In this document: positions 22,311 through 34,087 of the stretch, piece after piece
How positions within the stretch are numbered: position 1 is the first letter of the stretch
Layout: each line of letters begins with the position of its first letter
DNA from: Candidatus Coxiella mudrowiae
GTDB lineage: Bacteria > Pseudomonadota > Gammaproteobacteria > Coxiellales > Coxiellaceae
Reading direction: 5' to 3'
Length of the DNA: 64,000 nucleotides
Assembly (NCBI GenBank): GCA_001077715.1
Contig: CP011126.1
Coordinates: forward strand, 1,488,001-1,552,000
Program-made: the position numbers and the translations under genes
The notes under the pieces: model-generated
What the model was told of the DNA's origin: nothing
Databases searched by the model: none
What the model saw: the letters and a program-made list of their open reading frames with translations, nothing else

Positions 22311-22410
22311 GAAATCTTAACTTATTCAATTAATTTGTAATTTGAATAGGTCGAAAAGTAATTTTACTTTTCCTACATGTCGCCATGTAGTCGGGACTAT
22401 ATCTTCATTC

Positions 22411-22458
22411 GAAGTTTATCGCGAAGTTTATCGCGAAGTTTATCGCGAAGTTTATCGA
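22411..22458. repeat. 12-bp tandem array (4 copies) inside the intron P8 region
   Basis: On the + strand GAAGTTTATCGC repeats at 22411, 22423 and 22435, and once more at 22447 with the last base changed. It lies between the R and S elements, i.e. between the two strands of P7, where P3' and P8 belong. TTCG and CGAA at its edges could close P8. Confidence 0.92.
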
Positions 22459-22539
22459 ATATCCGGCATATAGTCTCTGAGGATTCTGATAAATTCGGCT
22501 CGCGATTGTTGACAATTCATTGTTTGAGTAATTTCAGCA

Positions 22540-22860
22540 ATCTTAATCTTAATCAAATGAAGTCTACAATGAATATCGTCAAAAAAAACGGAATGATTAT
22601 TTCTAATAAATCTTTCCGCCGTCTTACGAGATATCGATACAAGTGGTCTTTATAATTGTCATATCTTTAAATATTTATTTGATTTGCCCAACTTTAAAGA
22701 GCTCATGAAGTTCCTGTAAACTGGCAAGGCTTTTTCCACTTTGAGTAACAGCGAATTCATGAAACACTTGATAGCCAGTTTTGTAACCTTTCTGAGTTTT
22801 TCTACTTTGCTGTTTAACAAAAGTCGATCAAAAAGTATCCTTCGCCATCTACAAAACTAA
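22540..22860 (-). pseudogene. LAGLIDADG homing endonuclease, degenerate intron ORF
   Basis: Within the intron the minus strand reads SFVDGEGYFLIDF (22856-22826), the first LAGLIDADG helix in the xxGFVDGEGxF form. After a stop and shift comes YQVFHEFAVTQSGKSLASLQ, ELHELFKVGQ, and later RRRKDLLEIIIPFFDDIH and LIKIKIAEITQTMN. This order matches single-LAGLIDADG rRNA-intron endonucleases, which act as dimers to spread the intron to intron-less 23S alleles. At least two frameshifts and several stops make it inactive, so the intron is likely immobile and inherited vertically. Confidence 0.8.
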
Positions 22861-23017
22861 CTGTCTAATCCAATTTTTACCAGTCTTTCCTGCTGATTGT
22901 CCGCACCTGTCAGATTTTCACTGCTTTGCATAAAAATTAAAAAATTTTATGCAAAGCGAGTACTGCAGGATGCTCGGAGTTTCCAGCATATAGCCAGATT
23001 TTACTAAGGCAGCAATC

Positions 23018-23063
<46 letters not shown>

Positions 23064-23103
23064 AATCCGGAGCTTCGCCCGAGAGGGCTAACCCCATCAT
23101 TTA

Positions 23104-23138
<35 letters not shown>

Positions 23139-24466
23139 GTCCTCTTACGAGTTTGCAGAGTGCTGTGTTTTTAGTAAACAGTCGCAGCCACCTGGTATCT
23201 GCAACCCTCTTCAGCTCTAATCGCGAGGACTTTCACTTACTAAGGGCACACCTTCTCCCGAAGTTACGGTGTCATTTTGCCTAGTTCCTTCACCCAAGTT
23301 CTCTCAAACGCCTTAGTATTCTCTACCTGTCCACCTGTGTCGGTTTGGGGTACGGTTCTACAATACCTGAAGCTTAGAGACTTTTCCTGGAAGCGTGGCA
23401 TTAGTCACTTCGCATAAACGAGTCATGCTTCGTCATCATATCTCAGAATTGAGCTCCCGGATTTGCCAAAGAACTCTTCCTACGCACTTAAACCACTACA
23501 ACCATCGAGTGGCTGACCTAGCCTTCTCCGTCCTCCCATCGCAGTATTGTAAAGTACAGGAATATTAACCTGTTTCCCATCGACTACGCATTTCTACTTC
23601 GCCTTAGGGACCGACTCACCCTGCGCCGATTAACGTTGCGCAGGAAACCTTGGACTTTCGGCGTGTAGGTTTTTCACCCACATTATCGTTACTCATGTCA
23701 GCATTCGCACTTCTGATACCTCCAGCAAACCTCTCGATTTACCTTCGCAGGCTTACAGAACGCTCCTCTACCAGCTCTAAAAAGAGCTCCGCAGCTTCGG
23801 TACATAGTTTAAGCCCCGTTAAATCTTTCGCGCAGGACGACTCGATCAGTGAGCTATTACGCTTTCTTTAAAGGATGGCTGCTTCTAAGCCAACCTCCTG
23901 ACTGTCTGAGACTTCCCACATCGTTTTCCACTTAACTGTGATTTTGGGACCTTAGCTGGCGGTCTGGGCTGTTTCCCTTTTCACCACGGACCTTATCACC
24001 CGCAGTGTGTCTCCCGTGCTAAAACTTCTTGGTATTCGGAGTTTGCTTCGGTTTGGTAGGCCGGGATGGCTCCCTAACCGAAACAGTGCTCTACCCCCAA
24101 GAGTCATACACGAGGTGCTACCTAAATAGCTTTCGAGGAGAACCAGCTATCTCCGAGCTTGATTAGCCTTTCACTCCTATCCACAACTCATCCCCTACTT
24201 TTTCAACAGTAGTGGGTTCGGGCCTCCAGTCAGTGTTACCTGACCTTCACCCTGGCCATAGATAGATCGCCCGGTTTCGGGTCTACTTGTTGCAACTAAA
24301 CGCCCATTTCAGACTCGGTTTCCCTACGCCTCCCCTATACGGTTAAGCTTGCTACAACAAGTAAGTCGCTGACCCATTATACAAAAGGTACGCCATCACA
24401 CTTCCAAAGAAATGCTTTGACTGCTTGTACGCATACGGTTTCAGGTTCTATTTCACTCCCCTTGCC

Positions 24467-24497
<31 letters not shown>

Positions 24498-25036
24498 AGT
24501 TCGCTATCGGTCAGTAAGGAGTATTTAGCCTTGGAGGATGGTCCCCCCATATTCAGTCAAGATTTCACGTGTCCCGACCTACTCATCGTTACCCACATTA
24601 TTAGCCCTTTTACATACGGGGCTATCACCCACTATAGCTGAACTTTCCAGAACATTCTGCTAAAGCCAATAATGATTTAGTAACTGGGCTGTTCCGCTTT
24701 CGCTCGCCACTACTGACGGAATCTCGGTTGATTTCTTTTCCTCTGGGTACTTAGATGTTTCAGTTCCCCAGGTTCGCCTTATGTGCCTATGAATTCAGTA
24801 CATAATAACCTTAATTAAAGGTTGGGTTTCCCCATTCGGAAATCTCCGGATCATTGCTTGTTTGCCAGCTTCCCGAAGCTTATTGCAGGCTACTACGTCC
24901 TTCATCGCCTCTTACTGCCAAGGCATCCACCATACGCGCTTATTCACTTGACTATGCAACCCTGAATGATTTCACGGTTGCTACGTCAATAACGACATTA
25001 GAATACCTAAAATTGGCGCCTTTACTTTTTCACCGA

Positions 25037-25049
25037 ATTGTTAAAGAGC
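25037..25049 (-). promoter_or_regulatory. boxA antitermination site in the 16S-23S spacer
   Basis: The sense strand reads AGCTCTTTAACAA, matching the rRNA boxA core bound by NusB/NusE. It stands between tRNA-Ala and 23S, where bacterial rRNA operons carry a second boxA. Confidence 0.8.
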
Positions 25050-25205
25050 TCCCTGCTTCGAATAAACTGTACAGGGCCTACCATCATACATTAGATAAAA
25101 CATGAATGGCAAGAGAAACAAACGGAACTTAAAACTTCACTAAAGCTAAGCATAATCAATCCACAAATTAGTTCGCTATGCATAGTTTTAGCGAAGTATA
25201 TGAAG

Positions 25206-25278
25206 TGGAGCCAGGCGGAGTCGAACCGCCGACCTTCTGCTTGCAAGGCAGATGCTCTCCCAACTAAGCTATGGCCCC
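25206..25278 (-). tRNA. tRNA-Ala (anticodon TGC)
   Basis: The minus strand gives GGGGCCATAGCTTAGTTGGG at the 5' end, anticodon loop CTTGCAA (TGC) and a T arm with GGTTCGACTCC. It ends GGCTCCA, with A as discriminator; the next bases (CTT) are not CCA. It is in the 16S-23S spacer as in most gammaproteobacteria. Confidence 0.97.
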
Positions 25279-25283
25279 GAAAT

Positions 25284-25360
<77 letters not shown>

Positions 25361-25506
25361 GAGTTCATTGATCAGAGATCTCAGGAATTTTCGTTATACC
25401 TGATTCTGAAATTCTGAAATAAACTCAGATCCTGGATTCTAAATTGCCTAAATTGCTATAAAGCAGTTTGTGTGGATACACGTACAATAATTTTATCACT
25501 TAAAGT

Positions 25507-27057
<1,551 letters not shown>

Positions 27058-27194
27058 AATAAACGTTTTGCCCATAAGGGGCAAAATTAAGGCTCGACAC
27101 AAAACGCTGCAGTTAAGCAGGCTGTGCGTCGAATAATTTTTAGTGATTCGACTATCACACGGTACCCACACAAACTGCTTCCGTTTGTTACTAG

Positions 27195-27207
27195 TTGTTA
27201 AAGAGCA
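27195..27207 (-). promoter_or_regulatory. boxA antitermination site in the rRNA leader
   Basis: The sense strand reads TGCTCTTTAACAA, the canonical rrn boxA, between the promoter and 16S. Confidence 0.85.
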
Positions 27208-27230
27208 ATTCCATCAAGAAAGTAAGGGAT

Positions 27231-27258
27231 ATTTTACGCGCCTTGTGAGCAATGTCAA
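27231..27258 (-). promoter_or_regulatory. rRNA operon promoter
   Basis: The sense strand has -35 TTGACA (27253-27258) and -10 TAAAAT (27231-27236) with a 16-bp spacer containing GGCGCG just before the -10. A GC-rich stretch near the -10 is typical of stringently controlled rRNA promoters. It is the strongest sigma-70 promoter match in the window, about 175 bp upstream of 16S. Confidence 0.85.
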
Positions 27259-28270
27259 CAAGAAATACGCGTCCATTTCTTTTGAGGCTCCTGTCGCGAA
27301 CATAACATCACCAAACTGGGCTAAAATATAGTATCATCAGATTGGACAATAGATTCCGTGAATAAAACTCCAATAACAAAGTATAACATATTTTTTGACC
27401 AGTTTAACTCGAAAATCAATCACTTAGCCATACTTATTTGATCAGATATTACTCACAAAAAGAGTGCCCTCCCCTGCAGACTCTTTTACTTGCTTATTTA
27501 GACAATTTGCACATGGGCTTTTAGGTGCATGAGTTAGGGAAGAACGATTATGAAATACATAATTAAAAAACTGGGTTTACTATTTATGAGTACGGTCCTA
27601 ATGACTATACTTATATAGTACGGTTAGTACGGTCCTAATGATAGTACGGTCCTAATCACTATTTATTGTTACCATAAACCCCATACTCGATCTCCCCTAA
27701 ATGCTAGTACAACGAGTGAATGGTCCACGATTCTTGACGACTCTTTTAGGTGAGCACCTACATTCTAGATTGGGGCTTAATGACTCCAACCTAGGCATGC
27801 AACCTAGGCATGATATAGTTAGTTATCTCCTCTCCTATATCACCAGTCACCAGTGAGGAATTTAATTCCACAAATCACGTTTGGGTTTAGTAGTGACAAC
27901 ATTCAAGATTCCATCGAATTTAATTCTCTCTTTCACCAATTACACCAAACCATAAATCAAATAGCCGGCATAAATATAGAAAATTGTAAATCTTGAGCTA
28001 AAAAAATTAAATTACTATTACGTAGGAAAATAGGTGGGAAAAATAAAGTGTTTAAAATAAAGCCTTTATTCATTTAGATTTATTTCTTCTGAAAGGGCGA
28101 ACTACCACTATAAAGTAATCCTTAGGAGAAGCAGTATTAAATTTATTAGAAACCCTTTATCCTAAAATCAAAAGAAAATTTAGACTTACCAATTACCATA
28201 CGCATAGATAATATTAAACGCGATACTTATTTTAAATATTCTAGTGGCACCTTCACTCTATTGGGAAATA
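27259..28270. other. Spacer with short repeats, no recognisable gene
   Basis: No coding region is supported. Around 27588-27655 the phrase AGTACGGTCCTAATGA and close variants occur three times. Around 28100-28270 the + strand has a weak protein-like trace (AVLNLLETLYPKIKRKF) that I cannot assign. Confidence 0.5.
27787..27812. repeat. 13-bp perfect tandem duplication
   Basis: The unit CAACCTAGGCATG occurs at 27787-27799 and 27800-27812, in non-coding sequence. Confidence 0.9.
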
Positions 28271-28274
28271 AATA

Positions 28275-29050
28275 ATACAGCTGGATTTATCGGGAAAACG
28301 TGCCTTAGTCTGTGATGCCCCAAAAGGCATTGGCAAAGCTTGTGTAAAATCACTTGCAGAATTGGGTTGTGAGTTATTGTTGTTCTTGCCTATAACGAAA
28401 ATGATTTAAAAGCTGTTATTTCCTCTCTTCCAAAAAAAACACGCTCAGGATCAATCTTACTTATGCACAAATATTTCTACTTTCTAATTTAGATGTTTTA
28501 CGAAGAATCATTATTCAAGAAATTAATAGCAACGTAGCCATTGAGATTTTAATTAATAATGCTGGAGGGCTCTGCCGCCCGGGACCTATCCTCGAGGCAA
28601 CTGATGAAGAGTTTGAAACCGCTTTTAACATCCATTTACGTCCTAATATACTTTTAATAACGCAATGCCTAATTCCAAACATAGAGACAAACCAATTCAG
28701 TAGTGTTATTAATATATTTCTACGTCGGTAAAATCGCTTATCGAAACTTTAGATGTTTCCAAAACACCACGCGATGGGCTGTATCCGCATCAGCAAAAAT
28801 GCTAAATGCTATCTTATAAGGTAACAAAATATGGAATCACCGTAAATAATATTCTATCGGACTCCACATTGAAACGGAGCAACTAGAAAAACTCATCGAA
28901 CAGCAAGCGGAAAAAAAGAAAGTCGATATTAAAACTATTTATCAAGAGGTTGTCGCTCAAATTCCAGCTGGAAAAATTGGCACACCTGCCCCGATGTAGC
29001 TAAAATTCCCCATCTAACGCAATTTGGCATTTTGGCGCTGGTGTAAATGT
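28275..29050 (+). pseudogene. Short-chain dehydrogenase/reductase (SDR), pseudogene
   Basis: Fragments in order on the + strand are QLDLSGKRALVCDAPKGIGK and ACVKSLAELGCE (the N-terminal Rossmann motif, with GxxxGIG appearing as APKGIGK), IEILINNAGG (NNAG), RPGPILEATDEEFETAFNIH, then KVTKYGITVNNILSD (region of the YxxxK active site and IxVN motif) and PHLTQFGILALV. This is the classical SDR layout (about 260 aa, FabG-like). At least five frame breaks and several stops make it dead. The substrate is unknown. Confidence 0.75.
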
Positions 29051-29277
29051 TGGGTATTGTGGGAGGACATTCACAAAAGCCAGCGAAATACAGAAAACAG
29101 CAATTGCCGATGCTAGAAATTGAAATTGGGCTATTTTCATTAAGCTCTCCTAAATAAGTTGTGTAGCCAAGATACTACAAGCAGTAAGCCAACCTCAAGG
29201 GCTGAGGCACGTAGTAGTATCTGTCTGAGGATCGGTTTGCAATTTAGGAGGTTGCGCTCAGCCTTGTGCAAAAAAAC

Positions 29278-29960
29278 TTAACCTACTTTATGCTTCTTGT
29301 TCATCTCGCTTTTTCTGCAGGTCTTCCACAACCTTTTTTGGATTCTCTGCTCTTGGACGTCTCTATAGATTTCTTTCGTCAAGATTTTTGATTGGTGTAA
29401 AAGAATCAATACTTCAGAAAACATTTCTAAATTTAGATGAGCAAAAACCTTCTTAATCGTTCCCTCCAATATTAATCCTATTTTTGAAAGAGAAAGAAAC
29501 ACATTAGAAACGCTCTGGGATTGTTGTGATCAGCAATTTCTTTCTGATAAGTATTAAGCAAATCAGTATTAAGCAAATCAGTGGAAACACCAGAAATATA
29601 GATGAATGACCATATTAGGGAGACAGGATCGGAAGAATCCTAAAGTAACTTCTGCAGTGAAAATGTTGCTGTAAAGTAGTAGCTTTCATTTTTCTGAGGA
29701 AATTTAAAAAAGCACGTTTGTTTTCATTCATGATTCAAATATCAAATAGGATTTTGATGATTTCAAAAGACTTTTCGTAGGAAAGAATTTTATCTTTTCT
29801 GCTCTTTCGGATGATAGTCGATAGGAATTTCTTCCAGGATCTTGTCCACCAATTTCCATAATTCTTCTTCAGTAATCATTTCTTCAAGATTATCCTCTAA
29901 ACGCTCTTCAACAAAGACCACTAAATCGTTCTTCCCTGTCACTCCCAAAACCTAAAGATT
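29278..29960 (-). pseudogene. Unknown hypothetical protein, fragmented
   Basis: Minus-strand fragments in shifting frames are NDLVVFVEERLEDNLEEMIT, EEELWKLVDKILEEIPIDYH near the 5' end, and later VFAHLNLEMFSEVLILLHQS with EQRIQKRLWKTCRKSEMNKK at the 3' end. The first part is acidic and helical. I recognise no domain. A 15-bp duplication sits in the middle. Gene order and strand are consistent with one former gene of about 230 residues. Confidence 0.35.
29551..29580. repeat. 15-bp perfect tandem duplication
   Basis: The unit GTATTAAGCAAATCA occurs at 29551-29565 and 29566-29580, inside a fragmented gene. Confidence 0.9.
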
Positions 29961-30210
29961 CCTACAAACTTTCTTATTACTCCCTGTTATTCTTGATAAA
30001 GTTGATCGATTTCTTTGATTTTCTACCATTTCACCATTTGTCTCTCCTCGAATATCTTTTGTTTTTGATAGTAAAAGCTTATCAAGCTAAGCTTATTTAA
30101 GTCTTAATATTTAAGATGCACAGATTTTATTTAATAATCAGAGAAATTTAAGACAGATTTAATCTTCGAATGTTAAAGTAGTTCGGTTAGATAACCACTG
30201 AGAATTCCAA

Positions 30211-30770
30211 ATGAGAAGAAGTCGACTAGAACAGCTAATTAAGGAATACGATAAAAAAAGAATGCCGAAGACAAAAAAGGAGCTTTCTATTGTCTTTGTA
30301 TTAAAACAGTTTATGCAATCTAAAGAATTAACTCCTACGGAGAATCAAATTATCCGTTACGAGGATTTCCTTCAATTTTGCATTCATAATAATAAAGAAT
30401 GGCCCTCACTCAAATATCTCAAGACTAAAAGCTATAGTGACAAAATTTTTCTTGAATGGATATAGCTAGATGCTGCCCTACAGACAATTGAAAAAAGCGA
30501 TAAGCTCAAAGCAAATTTTATTGTTCAAGTGGGGAAGGCAGTAACCTAAAAGAAAATTAAAGAGGCGATTACTTCCTTTTCAACTAAAGGATTAAACACT
30601 ATCAATGCTTTATCTATTAATAAAGAGGAAAAGAAATTCCTCTATTCTCATTTTGGAAAAGAAGACAGACGTTTTGCTTTACGACGGAATAACCGCATTA
30701 CACTATTTACCCCGCCTTGCTTTCCCACGCCTGCAAAAAACATGATTTTTTTTTACTGGAAATGATGGCC
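30211..30770 (+). pseudogene. Unknown protein gene with two in-frame nonsense codons
   Basis: From an ATG at 30211 one frame stays open to 30768 except for TAG at 30463 and TAA at 30547. It reads SRLEQLIKEYDKKRMPKTKK, SIVFVLKQFMQSKELTPTEN, LQFCIHNNKEWPSLKYLKTK, then after the stops LNTINALSINKEEKKFLYSH and FRKEDRRFALRRNNR-like sequence. It is basic, helical and lacks a signal peptide or membrane helix. I know no family. With substitutions only and no shift, it is an unusually young pseudogene for this window. A translated 84-aa N-terminal fragment remains possible. Confidence 0.45.
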
Positions 30771-30806
30771 TTAGAATACTTAGAATACTTAGAATACTTA
30801 GAATAC
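30770..30806. repeat. 10-bp tandem repeat, nearly 4 copies
   Basis: The unit CTTAGAATAC repeats from 30770 to 30806 at the 3' end of the preceding pseudogene. Confidence 0.9.
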
Positions 30807-31670
30807 AAAAATTTATTTACTTCTTAAGAATTACCTGTGAAAATAAAAAAATATCTAATAAATTTAGAATCAAATAAATTCGTTAAACTGCATGTAAAAA
30901 AGAAAATGAAAATAATGACGAGAGTTATTTTTTATCTTCCTATATCAACAGAAATAGAAGCGAAGCTTAACTCACCCAAAATCAAGAGGGGTTTATTTCT
31001 GCGACAGAGATGGTCACTCTGGTTGGACCCAATTCTCAACGGATTTTTCTTCGATCTGTACCGACGTTAGAAGCAGAAGGATATATAACTTTGTATCCTT
31101 TCTGCTTTTTAAAAAACCAAGGGCAGAGAAGTATTTTTGCTTCGCCCCCTTTAACGGAAGAAATAATAATTTTTTTCCTATGGCGCTACGCTTCACGTTA
31201 ATGATCAAATGCTTAAGAAACGATGGGACCCGACCAACACCCCCCTTATCATCCCTTGAAACGACTCCCACAAATGAAACACCCAAGTGTGGGATGTCTT
31301 GATTATTGATTATTCCACAACTTTAAATCTTATTTACTTTTGCTTAATAAATGTAAGTCTCAGGCCCAGGCCAATAAAATTTATCGCTCAACACACTACA
31401 ATTTTTGTGATCAGAAATGATAATTTTTTAATACTTAATATCCCTATAAGGTAGTCATTCCCACTTTCGCGGGAATGACGCCCCTAATTAAATTAATTCT
31501 AAAAAATACAACGTTCAATAAATAGAATTCTAAGTCAATTATTCTTTAATGATTCACTTATCAAAAATTGTCGTGTGCTAAGAATTTAAAAAATTTCTAA
31601 GGTTTTTTTAATATTTCCCTAAGACCATTTTGATATGCTAGGTAGAAGAATTTTGTTTAATGGGAGGTTG
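30807..31670. other. Degraded stretch, no assignable gene
   Basis: Weak + strand coding traces (KIKKYLINLESNKFVKLHVK; EKYFCFAPFNGRNNNFFPMA in another frame) suggest a remnant between 30837 and 31260, but no family is recognisable. The rest is AT-rich spacer. Confidence 0.4.
31454..31479. repeat. Dispersed-type palindrome (small hairpin repeat)
   Basis: GTCATTCCC (31454-31462) and GGGAATGAC (31471-31479) form a perfect 9-bp inverted repeat around ACTTTCGC. This resembles the small extragenic palindromes with a GTCATTCCCGC core found in many bacteria. I see only this copy in the window. Confidence 0.7.
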
Positions 31671-32720
31671 TATGACGACGTGGAAAGAAGTAAATGACAT
31701 ATATAAAAAACATGAGAACATGAGAAATCGACTTTACAGCGTTTTTTTCTTCCCAAGCCGTTTCGAAACTCTTACCACGGGTAACCCAAGAATTAAAGAA
31801 GAAGAAATTAAATGCTAAAATAAATTCAGCAGATAGTTGGCAATTAATCACAGACACTCTTCAAGAAACTAAGAACCTTACTTGTGAAAAGGGGAGTAAA
31901 TCTTATAAAACGGCTCGTGAAACGATTAATTTTCTACTAACTCACAAGAATAATGAAGATCGTCAATTATTAGAACCTCTTTTAATACTGAAAACAGGCG
32001 AAAAACTAGAAAAAAATACTGTTGAGAGAATTTCAGGAAGCGAAAATATTGTCATTCTAGCTAAAGAGCTTCTTAAATTTAATGAAACCCTTGGACTACT
32101 TACTCGAAATAATCTATTAGAAGCTTTAGCCCTGTTTATTCATCACAAAATGAGCGAATACACTGATATCATCATCTCTAGCAATAATGAAAATCTTAAA
32201 GCTCTTATTCAGCTTAGAAAAAATAATTCTTTCCGAATTCGAGAAAACAATGGCGTGCTGTTGCAAAATAAACATTCTTTTAAAGCTGCTTATACGTTGT
32301 TATCGCTTAATGAAAATGGCATTTTAAATGACCATGTTCGACAAGCGATCGCTATCGCACATCGAAATTCGAAAGCGGTGGCTGAGAGATCGAGGCACCT
32401 TAACAAGATAGGATTATTGAACTCCCAAAACATCCAAGCAGTTGCTACGCACTCCAAGCAAGCTGAGAGCCCTGTGCAATGCCTTGCGCGTTCTGGATGG
32501 CGCTCAGATTTTAACTCAAGAAGACCTAGAACTTGTGCTAAAGCAGCCAACAATATCTGATGATAGAAATTTTGTAGTCGCCCTTACTCAACAACTGCCT
32601 CATCCATCCCAGAATAAAGACAAGGATGCAGCCAGCACTTTTAAGAAATTACTTCGAGAGGCTGCTGCTTTAAGAAGATCTTCCCCATCTACACAATCTC
32701 AGAAATTACGTTGTTCAGGA
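31671..32720 (+). pseudogene. Helical tandem-repeat protein (effector-like), pseudogene
   Basis: It starts MTTWKEVNDIYKKHENMRNR at 31671. After a frameshift near 31740 it runs open: LPRVTQELKKKKLNAKINSA, SKSYKTARETINFLLTHKNN, ENIVILAKELLKFNETLGLL, NENGILNDHVRQAIAIAHRN and KIGLLNSQNIQAVATHSK. A second shift near 32455 leads to LRALCNALRVLDGAQILTQE and DLELVLKQPTISDDRNFVVA. The recurring pattern 'L..xGIL...N.xAv..H.....A.AL..L' every ~35 residues looks like the helical repeats of Legionellales proteins that are often Dot/Icm substrates; that role is inference. The tail runs into the tyrS 3' end. Confidence 0.6.
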
Positions 32721-32805
32721 TTCCCCGCACTTTTTTTCCCATTCTCGCAAGATTGCAGCTCTTCTGTTGTAATTGTTCCAAGATCCACAAAAATGAGGGA
32801 AGAGA

Positions 32806-34005
32806 TCAAATCACCTTCACCTTAGCAAAACGACGTTTCCCCACTTGGTACAAATGACTTTCACCAGTGGGGATGGTTAATCGAACATCTTCAACTCGCT
32901 CGCCATCTATACGAACGGCACCCTGCGATACCATCCGACGAGCTTCGGAAGTCGTGCTGACTAAGCCCGCGCGTTGCAGAATGTACCCAATTCTTAAATG
33001 GTCGTTTTCAGCTGGAAGCTCAATTTCCTCAAGATCAGTGGGCAATTCATGATTTTTAAAGCGATCGATGAAGTGCTGATGTGCGGCCTTCGCTGCTTTT
33101 TCTCCGTGAAAACGCGCTACTAATTCTTCACCTAATAAAATTTTTATATCCCGGGGATTTTTTCCTTTAACTACCTCTCTACGCCAATGATTAATTTCCT
33201 GCATGGACCGAAAACTCAATAATTCATAATAGCGCCACATTAAATCATCGGATATTGACATAATTTTTCCGAACATTTCTTCCGGAGGTTCCGTGATACC
33301 AATATAATTATTCAATGATTTGGACATTTTCTGAACACCATCCAATCCTTCTAATAAAGGCATTGTCAGAATACATTGGAGTCGTTGGCCAAAATGTTTC
33401 TGTAATTCTCGGCCTACTAATAAATTGAACTTTTGATCGGTGCCACCCAATTCAACGTCAGCATGGAGAGCCACGGAATCATAACCTTGTAATAAAGGAT
33501 ATAAAAATTCATGGATGGCGATCGGTTGTTGCGCAACATAACGCTTATTAAAATCATCGCGTTCTAACATTCGTGCGACCGTATAAGTTGATGCTAAACG
33601 AACGAGGTCATCGGCCTTTAAATTATTCATCCAGTTTGAGTTAAAAGTAACTTGGGTTTTCTCAGAATCTAAAATGCGGAAAGCTTGTGTCTCATAAGTT
33701 TTAGTATTCTCCATAACTTGTTCAGTGGTCAATGGCTTACGTGTTATATTTTTACCGGTAGGATCGCCAATCATTCCCGTAAAATCACCAATTAAAAAAA
33801 TCACTTCATGCCCTAAAACTTGAAATTGACGCAGCTTATTTAATACGACGGTGTGGCCAAGATGAATATCTGGGGCTGTGGGATCAAATCCCAATTTTAT
33901 TCGCAATGGTTTTTTTTCACTTAAACGTAGAAGTAATTCTTCTTCAAAAATAATTTCGACAGCACCTCGTTTAATTTCTTCTAGTGCTTCTTTGGGTGAA
34001 ATCAT
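32806..34005 (-). CDS. tyrS: Tyrosyl-tRNA synthetase
   Basis: This class I synthetase attaches tyrosine to tRNA-Tyr in the cytoplasm. The product is 399 aa, as in the TyrZ-like branch. HLGH at residues 48-51 (in [14 protein letters not shown]) is the HIGH motif and KMSKS near residue 230 is perfect. The C-terminal ~60 residues form an S4-type RNA-binding domain ([20 protein letters not shown]). AGAGGA lies 6 bases before the ATG as a ribosome binding site. It is divergent from the M23 peptidase gene with an 82-bp shared regulatory gap. The frame is intact. Confidence 0.96.
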   Translation of the reverse strand: MISPKEALEEIKRGAVEIIFEEELLLRLSEKKPLRIKLGFDPTAPDIHLGHTVVLNKLRQFQVLGHEVIFLIGDFTGMIGDPTGKNITRKPLTTEQVMENTKTYETQAFRILDSEKTQVTFNSNWMNNLKADDLVRLASTYTVARMLERDDFNKRYVAQQPIAIHEFLYPLLQGYDSVALHADVELGGTDQKFNLLVGRELQKHFGQRLQCILTMPLLEGLDGVQKMSKSLNNYIGITEPPEEMFGKIMSISDDLMWRYYELLSFRSMQEINHWRREVVKGKNPRDIKILLGEELVARFHGEKAAKAAHQHFIDRFKNHELPTDLEEIELPAENDHLRIGYILQRAGLVSTTSEARRMVSQGAVRIDGERVEDVRLTIPTGESHLYQVGKRRFAKVKVI

Positions 34006-34087
34006 CTAATCCTCTCATTATTCCGGATCTTTGTATTACATGGTATGATTCGAAATTGTAATCAGTCAAAATCCCAAAGGAAACCGA
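34006..34087. promoter_or_regulatory. Divergent promoter region tyrS / M23 peptidase
   Basis: For the + strand gene, TGGTATGAT (extended -10) lies about 40 bases before the ATG at 34088, and AAAGGAAA is its ribosome binding site. For tyrS, TTGACT with TACCAT 18 bp later on the minus strand is a candidate. The two -10 regions nearly coincide, so the promoters probably interfere. Confidence 0.4.

Noticed and set aside
22377-22655. 92-codon + strand frame with repeated RSLSRSLSRSL
   Set aside because: It is the antisense of the intron; the Arg-Ser repeat comes only from the 12-bp array in P8.
30211-30770. Stop-codon reassignment or readthrough to rescue this gene
   Set aside because: Intact genes in the window use TAA, TAG and TGA as normal stops, and the other pseudogenes show frameshifts, so decay is the simpler reading.
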